Assembly: GCA_018340805.1 (NCBI GenBank) | Contig: JACMZG010001914.1 | Coordinates: 42,264,797-42,328,796, forward strand | Source: Microvelia longipes | Taxonomy: Eukaryota > Arthropoda > Insecta > Hemiptera > Veliidae | Direction: 5' to 3' | DNA: 64,000 bases | Shown: piece after piece, positions 55,011-64,000 of the stretch | How the letters are laid out: every line of letters starts with the position of its first letter | Numbering within the stretch: the stretch's first letter is position 1 | The notes under the pieces: model-generated | What the model saw: the letters and a program-made list of their open reading frames with translations, nothing else | Database searches by the model: none | Told to the model about the DNA's origin: nothing | Program-made: the position numbers and the translations under genes

Positions 55011-56068
55011 TGCTGTTTAGTTTTATTAGAATATTTCACACCTCAATAATTTTCGGATTGTTGCTTTTATTATATTTTATTCCGTTTATATTGATAAGCC
55101 TTTTAAAACATAAACACTATAGTACCTTCATGTTTTTGGTATTTTATTAGATTTCCCATTATTACCTACCTGATATTCTATGTAACTCCTTTCTATAATC
55201 TTACCACCTGCCTCTTATAATATCTTTTGGTATCCTTTAAAGGAAATAACAAGAAATAAATCTCCAACGACCAGTTCGACTGGCTGAATCATGGTAAACT
55301 CGGACCCATGATATAAAGATTCTTCCACTAGATTTATCTTTATTCCTTGTAATATTTTATTATATTTGTTTTCATTTCCTGTCTTTTATATTGTTTTTCG
55401 CTTTTCTTTCTGACTTTCCCTATTCACTAGAGTATAAAAAAGTTTTTCTTTTGTTCTTTATTTTCTTAAACAATGGAGTTTTTTTTTTTTTGAAAAAACC
55501 AAGGTTACATAATGGGTTACCTTATACAATAAGTACGTAAGAATACAATTTTTGTTTCGTCTACTTTTACCTATATTGGGGAAATGAAAAGGAAAATTTT
55601 CTTTTATAAGTAATGTTTCTTGTAACATGCTTAGGAAAGTTAAGAACATGTTTAGGCCTGTTTGTTTTAAACTGTACTGTATTTTCTTTTTGGTTTTGTA
55701 CATAGTTTTACTTCAGAGTAAGAGAGGAGGGGAGGAAACCGTGCTATGGAATCTAAATATTGGAAATTGGTTCACTGATTAGTTCTCGATACACAATCAC
55801 ATTCTAGCGGATTCTAGACTTAAACAATGTCCTAAAGAATATGTTTTAACTTTACTCTTTTATACTGAAGGTAAATATATAAAGAAGTGTGTATGGAGCA
55901 TAAAAGCTGAAACCGTGATTTCACCTGAAGTATCTGTTTTTGGTTCTTGTCACTTTTTTTTATTATTTTCCTTGTGTACGTGCTATAATTATTATTATTC
56001 TTTATTAATTAAAATTGTTCAATGAAGTTTTTGTTTCAATATTAAGTTTGTAGAACTTCCATATTATA
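55011..56068. other. AT-rich intergenic
   Basis: No gene seen. Short frames at 54947-55150 and 55458-55703 show no domain. Confidence 0.4.
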
Positions 56069-56251
56069 GCACAAATAGTATAAACTATAGGTTTTAGTTC
56101 TTCAAATATTAGAGACAAAATTATTTCTTTATAAATTGCTATTTATAAATAAATAATAAATTTATAAAAATTTATAAAGCAATTTATAAATAAATAATTG
56201 TGTCTCTCTAATATTTGTAGAACTAAAACCTATAGTTTGTAATATTTGTGC
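56069..56251. repeat. 183-bp hairpin element
   Basis: Arms of about 82 bp (56069-56150 and 56171-56251) with GCACAAAT...AACTATAGGTTTTAGTTCT and ATATTAGAGACA...AATTATTT words, around an AT-rich loop. Few differences between arms. No coding capacity. Confidence 0.9.
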
Positions 56252-56729
56252 AGTAAATTAAAATTATTTTATAAATAAAAATTTAACGAGTCAAAATATT
56301 ACAATAGCCTAAAACAAATTATGAAACTAGAGTGACAATAACAGAGTATAAAACTTAAACGGAATTTAAAAATAAAACACATAACTTACATGAAATCAAA
56401 CCATGTAATTAACTTAATGGAATAAAAAGCTTGATCAATCAAAAACTTTTTTGTCCTTTTTATGAACAAGCTCGTCTTTTCTATATTTTTTTCTAATTGT
56501 TCGGCTAACATATATCACATGATGCGATGGAAAACTGATGCTAGTCCAACCTGGATGCAATCTAACATGGAATATGTTTTTGTTGAATTTTGAACTTATT
56601 GAAGATACTTTAGAAGTAACTATATTTCTTTACTTAAATTATTTATTATAATTAGTGTCTTGAGTTGAACGATGTAGTTGCGGATACAGCAGTTTGGGTG
56701 TACTGAAGTTCAGCGATTTGATTTTAACT
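56252..56729. other. AT-rich intergenic
   Basis: No gene or repeat boundary recognised. Confidence 0.4.
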
Positions 56730-57485
56730 TTTCATCGTTACATTGTTTCACCGCAGGTGAATAGAAAAAATATTGCACTGAAAGTCCGGAACCGGAATTT
56801 TTCCTGAATCATGCACCTTAAATTTTTCTTAAAATATGATGTTTTAATACACAATATTTAACACATCTAGAGTGATTTTTACCAAATTGTCTGTCTTTAG
56901 TTGTGCGTGTAAGTGTATGTTTCTTTATCATAGCAGCTTTCAGTATCTTTATGCTAGAGAGATGAAACTTAGTGTGAAAATAGATCTTTAGATTTAGTCC
57001 TGCTATCCGGGAAATATTGTTATTATATATATTATTATTAAAAATATTGTTTTTCAATAAAATTTTCAAAAGTTTATAATTTTTTGAAAATATGACTTAT
57101 AAAATATTATAATTTAAACAAATCATAATACTCTGCATGATCCTATTGACGTGCAATTTGGCACGGATTTTGTACTATTCAGCCAAGTTTCTACTTATTA
57201 TTAGAATTATTTAAATTTGTATAGAATGACATGAATGTGTTTAAAAAAAATCAGACAAATTTCCGAATAAGCTAAAATTGAATGGTGAGTATATACCTTT
57301 GTATAATACACAAATATACAATGTTTCATTTCAATAGACTAGTATGTCTACGGTTTTTGTTAAAGCAATTTGTTAAAGAGCATCATGAGCGGTCAGTAGT
57401 GGGATGGATGAACACGGGAAGTCTTAAGTGTCAAGAGCGAGCGTAAAGAATCCTGTGAGGTGAGGAAAATCCTTCGAGTCAACTC
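56730..57485 (+). repeat. Dispersed 5S-tailed element, diverged copy
   Basis: Same order as 37.3 kb: ACCGCAGGTGAATAGAAAAA, ATATTGCAC, TCCGGAACCGGAATTT, TTGTCTGTCTTTAGTTGTG, TTTCTTTATCATAGCAGC, TTTATGCTAGAGAGATGAAA and TTTCATTTCAATAGAC. The 5S-like segment is at about 57365-57420 (TTGTTAAAGAGCATCATGAG, CGGTCAGTAGTGGGATGGAT). It is followed by CGAGCGTAAAG words instead of the terminal hairpin. The 83-residue minus frame at 56818-57069 lies inside and is not a gene. Confidence 0.7.
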
Positions 57486-58841
57486 ACGCCCGTTTTTCTT
57501 ATGATTTTTTAAGATTGGCCCAGTTCCAAATTCGGCAAAGTTTTTTTTTGAATTAATTGCATTTATTTATTTTTAATGAGTTGTTCTGCTACTAGAATTT
57601 TTTTCCGGTGGAGATTATCTCCAAGGCACTTAGACCTTTTATATGGGGTCTATTGTTCGTGGCTACTAGAATACTGTTTATATTATTATGTACTACAATT
57701 TATAGAAAAGGATAGAAAATACGACTCAAGAAGAGGAGCGGAAAAATGACATTAGAATAATAAATTATATAGATCCAATTTAAAAAAAGCATTGGAGCTG
57801 AAAAATTATTGTTGCTATTTTCTTAGCTTTCCTGCGAAAATATTATTTTTATTTATTGTTCTCCCCGTCTGGGGCGCCACTATATTTTGTTTCATTTTGA
57901 TAAAAAAATTAAAAATTGATTGTATGAATAGACATTTTAGATACAAAGGTTCACAAAGTTCAAGGGGATATATTAAGTTCTAAAAATAATAGTGATCCAA
58001 AATCTAGGGTTTATGACTCCGGACCCGTTTCGATCGTCTTCAGAATGACTTGATAATTTAAAGCTTAAGGATAAATTATCAACTGTATTGGTCTCCATTA
58101 TAAGTTGTGTGTTGGGGTGCTTAATTTAAGGATAAATTACTTCGGTCTCTTCATGCTCCACCTCAGGATTGTTATGTAACCGTTAAACCAGGTATGTACG
58201 GGTAGGTTATGTAACCGTTATAGAGTGTTATAAATTAAGATTGAATATGGTTTCTAAAAGTATTACAGTTGATGATATTACAGTCATGTAATACAAAAAC
58301 TGCGTTTCTTTATAAATACCTGTGGTCTTTCTTTGCAGCCTAGTTTTAACTAATTTTAATTCTCTTATTGTATTATATGCTTTGTTACTTCGTTTTTGCG
58401 GTTAAATTTCGTATTTTACGGTTCTAATTTCAAAGATCCTCCAGCCTCCCAACGCCAAAAGGGTCCGTGCAATAATAAGCATAATGGTACCTCTTAGTCT
58501 CGCCTAATGTCAGAGGTTGCAAAGCCTTTAAACCGAGGAGAAATAAATTATCGCCGTTTTAACTTGTCTCTGAGCCACTGTCTTCACAGTGGCCCAGTGG
58601 TACTGAGGACTAGAATAGATGATACCAAGCTGAACGTTTCCGTAGGTGTAAGTCTATTTTATATTTTGGTGGAGTATAATCCGCGAAGGGGTCAGGAGCT
58701 CAAGTCAAGAACTAATTAGTTTATTTTCTTTGGCCTATCGGCTTCGAGAGCTTATTAACTTTCCTCCTCATTCTTTGTGTTAAACATACTTAAGTTGTAT
58801 CATATGATACTACCAAGTTTTGCATAAAATGAATAGGTGAT
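57486..58841. other. Intergenic with a possible hammerhead-like fragment
   Basis: At 58024-58050 the minus strand reads CTGAAGACGATCGAAACGGG, i.e. a CTGAAGA box close to GAAAC with hardly any stem between. GTTATGTAACCGTTA is duplicated at 58175 and 58208. A GAGCCACTGT-CTTC-ACAGTGG hairpin is at about 58571. The frame at 58507-58719 has no recognisable domain. Confidence 0.35.
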
Positions 58842-59167
58842 ACAATATAATTGTGCGAGAGACACCTAGGAAATGTAACAAGCAAATAGCAATGCTACAT
58901 CTGGGGACTGTTCCATCATTCGACATTCGTCATCATTGATGGCTCGACATAATGTCATTTCCCTCTTTGTTTCGTTACGTTTTACTCATTATGGCGCCGA
59001 CAGAGCCTGAACTCACTCTGATCTTCAATTAAAATTCCGTAACAGAGTGGTATATGACATTATGTCGAGCCATCAATGATGACGAATGTAGAATGATGGA
59101 ACAGTTCCCAGATGTAGTATTGCTTTTTGCCTGTTACATTTCTTAGGTGTCTCGCACAATTATATTG
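58842..59167. mobile_element. MITE, copy 2 (complete fold-back)
   Basis: ACAATATAATTGTGCGAGAG (continuing ACACCTAGGAAATGTAACAAG) is inverted at the right end (GTTACATTTCTTAGGTGTC, CGCACAATTATATTG). The arms extend inwards with CATCTGGGGACTGTTCCATC, GATGGCTCGACATAATGTCA and inverses, about 140 bp each. The centre has CATTATGGCGCCGACAGAGC. No ORF. Together with 46765-46978 it defines a family. Confidence 0.92.
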
Positions 59168-59998
59168 AGTCATATTATTAGTTAAATTTACTTATAACAA
59201 CTCTTGCTACATAAATAATTATTCTCTCCAACCAGTCTTTCCATGTATTATATTAGTTATAAATTCCTCTTATTTAATTAATAAAAGTTATTTACATCTA
59301 AATAAATGTTAACAGCATTATAAATAGCTTTGAACAAACATTTTTCACTAAACTATTTATTTTCTCATTTTCTATATATTTCACTGCATTATACTTTATT
59401 CCATGCAAAAAAACTTTGACAGCTTATTGATTTATCCCTATGGGTTAGCTCTCTCTATCTCGATTTGATTTTCTTTCTCTCTTATTTGTTTGTCTCTTTC
59501 ATTGTTGTTGTTCTTTCCTTTTCTGTTTGATAAAAGGGCTCTTGCTCTCTTCTTCTATTGTCTGCTCTCTGTTCATTCCTTTTAATGGTACATATAGGTA
59601 ACCTTTTGCCTCTCCTGCTTCTTCGAACTTTCTCTTTAGTTTAGTAAAATTTCTTTTTGACTCTCTCTCTTCTTTTAGTCTCTCTTAACTCACTTCACTT
59701 GTGAATATTCCTACCTATCTCTTGCTTCTATTTTATTCTTGTTATGTCTCGACCCTTTATTTAAAAAAAACTATATATCTTATTCTTGAATCTTGAATAT
59801 ATTTTTAGAACCCGATATATTATTTTTAAGATATTAAAGTCTAACCTTATACTTTCTACCTACTTATTTGAAATTGAATAATGCGGGGATAAATCATATT
59901 CTAGGTTCAACATACAGGATATTTTATAGATTAAATACATTTACATAAATTTATTGGACTGACTGTAAGTCTTGAGGGCTAGTTCGTACACACACACA

Positions 59999-60000
<2 letters not shown>
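59168..60000. other. Intergenic; CT-rich stretch
   Basis: 59440-59720 is rich in TCTCT words without a fixed period. No gene seen. Confidence 0.4.
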
Positions 60001-60057
<57 letters not shown>

Positions 60058-60113
60058 TAATATATATAATATATATATATTATTTATTTATTTATTTATT
60101 TATTTGATATACA
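60001..60113. repeat. (AT)n and (TTTA)n microsatellite
   Basis: TA dinucleotides to about 60080, then TATT repeats to 60104. Confidence 0.96.
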
Positions 60114-61254
60114 TATATATGTGTGGTTATGTTTAGATTCAGGTGCCCTAAAGTTCCTCTCATCCTCTGTTTTCATGTGCCGAGGACCTCTTTAGGATGA
60201 TTTCTTTGAAAATTCCTAAATAAAAGTTACTAGTTGCTTCAAGGTTGCTCTTGGACTGTTAATAGTTATCAGCCACTTAAAGTTCAGAGCTAACTCTTGT
60301 CTCTCCTACTCTTTGATATGTAACAAATAACAAAACTGGTCTTTACCAGTGCAGATTGAAACGTAATAAGAAAATCACTAGTCTTCCATTTAATCTATAA
60401 GTAGACTAGTAAAGGCAAATTTCACTTGTTCATAGATTCAACTTTGTACAGTAGAAAACTTGGAGAAAATTTGCTTGCGAGTATATTACATACAATCATT
60501 GTATAAAGTCACGCATGGAAAATACACAGCACGTATAATAAATTCAACTACAAACTCAAATCCTATAAATTCTACTCTATAAAATCTAATCATACGGCGT
60601 GTTACGTATAAAACTTGCTTCTCTTGCCTTTATTAAAAGTAGGGAAAAAGTTAAGGTATCTGTTTACCATCCCACTTGCACTCTAAGAAAAAGAAGTAAA
60701 AATGTAAAAAGGTAAAGGACTGCAGTTTCCCCTTCTTTTTCATTTTAAGTTTCAACTTAATCCCAACTTTGCTGAACCTGACGCCACTAAGTTTAAGTTT
60801 TAAGTTTAACTGCGAAGTACATGTCTTAAAATTACTTTGTAACACTTACCCTGTTTGTTATTCCTTAGAGCAATTGAAATTAATCATAGTTTTCGTAATA
60901 ACTACTTTGTAAATTAACTTGCAAAGTTCTTAATTTCTAAAAGATTAAAACTTTTTATTTAGCCATTTTTGCATGACGGTTATGAAATATTTCGCGTTTT
61001 TTAACTTTTTGCTTGGAAAGAGCATGTATTTTAAATTGTGTATTGAAAACTGTACAACTTACAACCACCTGTTAGATTATAAGAAACGGGGCCAGTTAGA
61101 AAATCAGCGCTCTGATTGCCCTTTGTCTTTCTCTTAAAGAGTCTCACTCTTTTTAATAATAATAATAATAATAATATTTCCTAACAAATAAATTATTTAA
61201 TTAATTTATGTTTTAGGCAATTTTTTATCGAGTAATACAAACCAAGCTGATAGA
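60114..61254. other. AT-rich intergenic
   Basis: An (AAT)n stretch at 61154-61175. Short direct duplication of TTTAAGTTTAA near 60790. No gene seen. Confidence 0.4.
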
Positions 61255-61483
61255 TTTTATAAGGTGATTTAATTGGAGGATTTTTATGAATGAAATTAAA
61301 TCTATTTTGACATGTTAGGTTATAGTCCATAATTGACGTCATTGCAGGAATAAATAGTAAATTTTCAATGTTGACCGCCTATATCGATTCCTGCAATGAC
61401 GTCACACGTCATTCATAAAAAGTCAGGTTATAACCTCCGAATGCGTTTGATTTGTTTACATCAAATTGAACCACCTTATAAAT
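61255..61483. mobile_element. MITE-like fold-back, about 229 bp
   Basis: TTTTATAAGGTGATTTAATT (61255) is inverted at 61461-61483 (TCAAATTGAACCACCTTATA). Further in, TTTTTATGAATGA/TCATTCATAAAAA and a perfect 18-bp pair TGACGTCATTGCAGGAAT...ATTCCTGCAATGACGTCA (61353-61404) form the centre. GGTTATA is repeated directly. No ORF. Confidence 0.8.
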
Positions 61484-61943
61484 TTCTAACATCTTGAATA
61501 CAAACAACAAATTATTGTTACAATTATCGAGTGAAATACAGTTTTAGTGGCTTTGAAAGAATTGTTAGGGAAACAATACAGTGAGTTATAATTATAAATA
61601 TTAGCAAACAGTTATAAATGATTATAAATTACTACAGATTATGAATTATAAATGATTAACAGATTACTACACAAAAGATGCAATTGAATAATCAACTACC
61701 GTCGATACTTGCTGTTGGTATCATGGATATTCATATCCAGCATTAAGGCTCGACGGATGCTGATTATTTAAATTATAAATATAACAATTAGACCATATTA
61801 AAAATAGTGCAGCTATGGTGAGATAGATAAGTACATATTTAACAGGCCCTGCTGGCCTCTATGGAGGGGGGCATTAAAAACGTTTTTGTTCGTTTTTTGG
61901 ACCATGGTTTACATGGTCCAAAGGGATAAGGCATGGCTAGCCT
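61484..61943. other. Intergenic with two short hairpin motifs
   Basis: At about 61693-61775 AATCAACTACCGTCGATACTTG repeats the core of the 15.57-kb hairpin, followed by an imperfect inverse (CTCGACGGATGCTGATT). At 61899-61919 lies GGACCATG-GTTTA-CATGGTCC. No gene seen. Confidence 0.5.
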
Positions 61944-63511
61944 TATACAGGGTGTACAAAATAAAACTCCCTTCCCGAAAGGAGGTGGTACTACAGCTCA
62001 TTTCCAATAAACCCTTCATATTAACTATGGTCCGATTCTCAACCGTTTTCCCACAAGGTCAAATTTCATGATTTTTCAAAACTCCTTGACTTGCATTCAG
62101 AAAATGGCTGATATCTCAGAAAGTATACAACCTAGCTTCAAAATATTGGATTTGTTAGAAAGCTGAGAAAATTTCCTAAAAGACAACATGGTTGTTGTAT
62201 CCAAAAAGTATGTATTCAAGTGTAAAAAATAGGCATAACTCAAAAATTATGACAAAAAAATTAAAATTTTGTACATTGAAGCTTAATGAGCCAATTGAAG
62301 AACCTCTTGTTGCTAGGAAAACTACCTTGAACACTCCTCTTTAAGGTGACACCCATAATTATACCCATTTGTAGGGCTATTTTTTGAGTTAAGACTGATA
62401 TAAACTCAAAAAACACCCAAAAATAAATTTTTTTTGTATTTCTTGTGAGTTAATTCATGGGGTCTTCATTGTCAAACGTTTTTTTAATTTTATTTTTTTT
62501 TAATAAGGGATTCATAAACTATCAAAAAGCGTTATTTATTTTTAATTGGTTATAAAGTAAAATTAAAATTAATTTATTTATTGAAATATAAATTTTAAAC
62601 GTTAACATTTATAATACATAAATTTGTTTGTGGGGAGTTAAGATTAATGTTATTTTATTTATTTTGATATCATTATAAATATTGTTTAAAAATTCCTCCC
62701 TACTTTTCAATACACATTCTGTACCTACAAGGGATACTTTGAATTGAATTTAAATCCTAACAGGATTTTGTCTAAGCTCATCACAAGTTTGCAGAATCCT
62801 CTCCTGTAAGTCTTCCAGATTCCACCGGGGTGGAATATACTTTTGTTTCAGGCTACCCCAAGCATAAAAGTCAAGAGGGGTCAGTTCAGGACTTCTTTAA
62901 TTATTTTTATTAAAAATAATAATAATTATAAAAGTTGTCTGCATAATGCGTTATTATGTATGAATAAAAAAACGTTCGACAATGAAGACCCCATAAATAA
63001 ACTCACAAGAAATACAAAAAAACTTGTATTTTTGGGTGTTTTTTGAGTTTATATCAGTCTTAACTCAAAAATAGCCCTACAAATGGTATAATTATGGGTG
63101 TCACCTTAAAGAGGAGTGTTCAATGTAGTTTTCCTAGCAACAAGAGGTTCTTAAATTTGCTCATTAAGCTTCAATGTACCGTCAAAAAGTTTCAAAATTT
63201 TAAATTTTTTGTCATAATTTTTGAGTTATGCCTATTTTTTACTTGAATACACTTTTTGGATATAACAACCATGTTGTCTTATAGGAAATTCCTCAGCTTT
63301 CTAACAAATCCAATATTTTGAAGCTAGGTTGTACACTTTCTGAGATATCAGCCATTTCTGAATGCAAGTCAAGGAGTTTAAAAAATCATGAAATTTGACC
63401 TTGTGGGAAAACGTTGAGAATCGGACCATAGTTAATATGAAGGTTTTGTTGGAAATGAGCTGTAGTACCACCTCTTTCGGGAAGAGAGTTTTATTTTGTA
63501 TACCCTGTATA
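61944..63511. mobile_element. 1.57-kb fold-back transposon with about 540-bp arms
   Basis: The ends are TATACAGGGTGTACAAAATA and its inverse TATTTTGTATACCCTGTATA. The arms (61944-62490 and 62966-63511) are inverted copies over about 0.5 kb, with few substitutions and small indels. They include CTCAAAAAACACCC, ACACCCATAATTATACC and GGGGTCTTCATTGTC. The loop (62490-62966) is AT-rich with CCACCGGGGTGGAATATACT. No transposase frame. ACAGGGTG-type ends are frequent in insect non-autonomous elements; the superfamily is not assigned. Confidence 0.92.
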
Positions 63512-63603
63512 TAAAGGTTTCCGAGGGAAGGAAAGGAGTCGTACTAAAGAATTAGGCTGATCTACTTGTAATTCGTCAAATTTGTTTAGCCGATATAAGG
63601 TTA

Positions 63604-64000
63604 ATACGTTAGATAGATAGATAGATAGATAAATTGCTTTATTTAATCTGGCAAAGTTAGGACCTTAAGGTCCTCTCTTCCACTTAACCAGACATAAATT
63701 TAACAGAGTTACATTAATACATCAATTATTTCTGTTGCCAACAGATTAAAATGAAAAAACAAAAGAAATTTGTAACAAGGTAATAAATTTCAAAGAAATT
63801 AATTTTAAAAGAAAATTAAAAAGAATAATACAACAAGTTGATTTAAAAAGAAAAAACAAAGAAAGGATGAGTTTTCTTATTTAAGACTTAGCATAATTTT
63901 TATTAATAATTTTTTATTATTTTAGAAAGTTGATAATATCAAAGAGCGCCACTACAATAGATTATCAAAAATCACTATTTACAATTAAATTTTTAGAGTT
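63604..64000 (-). repeat. 3' end of a non-LTR element running off the window
   Basis: On the minus strand GGAAGAGAGGACCTTAAGGT and CCTAACTTTGCCAG precede ATTAAATAAAGCAATTT and a TATC-repeat tail (63604-63632). The hairpin AGGACCTTAAGGTCCT is perfect (63658-63673). Only untranslated sequence is inside the window. The polymerase would lie beyond position 64000. Confidence 0.65.

Noticed and set aside
61886..62071. Small plus-strand gene at the left end of the fold-back transposon
   Set aside because: Spans the element boundary and reads into the terminal inverted repeat; no recognisable domain.

Overview
The window is an AT-rich, intron- and repeat-dominated piece of an animal nuclear genome, probably an arthropod. 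Three things point that way: decayed non-LTR and Ty3/gypsy-type retrotransposons, SINEs with RNA polymerase III boxes, and many fold-back DNA elements, microsatellites and minisatellites. I found no convincing host protein gene and no bacterial operon, phage, CRISPR array or functional RNA gene. The species cannot be named from what is visible.

Layout. 0.56-2.26 kb: 3' part of a non-LTR retrotransposon (minus strand), cut at its 5' side by a 288-bp near-perfect hairpin. 5-6.5 kb: AT microsatellites. 6.8-8.3 kb: a 46-bp minisatellite of about 33 units. 9-12.5 kb: pieces of a dispersed element with a 5S-rRNA-like segment, a 115-bp tandem array and a 23-bp tandem array. 12.9-13.1 kb: a small GC-rich island that may be a promoter. 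14.1-14.5 kb: a 52-bp array. 17.0-19.8 kb: an unusual palindromic complex made of two modules, A (GC-rich hairpins in an AT-rich genome) and B (microsatellite, CRE-type palindromes, a TATA-type promoter and a short ORF). A third copy lies at 24.0-24.8 kb. 25.8 kb and 32.6-32.9 kb: tRNA-derived SINEs. 26.5-27.3 kb: a 108-bp array carrying TGACGTCA and ATGCAAAT in nearly every unit. 28-37 kb: mostly unique AT-rich DNA with scattered hammerhead-like hairpins and two short arrays. 37.3-40.1 kb: two opposed copies of the 5S-tailed element around a fold-back. 40.3-41.2 kb: a non-autonomous terminal-inverted-repeat element. 41.2-45.7 kb: a complete but frameshifted gypsy-type LTR element (minus strand) with 114-bp LTRs, primer-binding site and polypurine tract. 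47.7-53.2 kb: a full-length but frameshifted non-LTR element (plus strand) bounded by a 15-bp target-site duplication. 54-64 kb: several fold-back elements, a second copy of a MITE first seen at 46.8 kb, a 1.57-kb fold-back transposon with 0.5-kb arms, and the 3' end of another non-LTR element running off the window.

How the parts relate. The coding capacity belongs to retroelements. The many short elements have no coding capacity of their own and presumably depend on enzymes supplied elsewhere. Three themes recur in otherwise different repeats: TGACGTCA palindromes, hairpins with a CTGAnGA...GAAA core, and short hairpins just before the tetranucleotide tails of non-LTR elements. Breaks in the two long retroelements are mostly single frameshifts, and one clear case falls in a short A run. 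Some may therefore be assembly errors rather than ancient decay.
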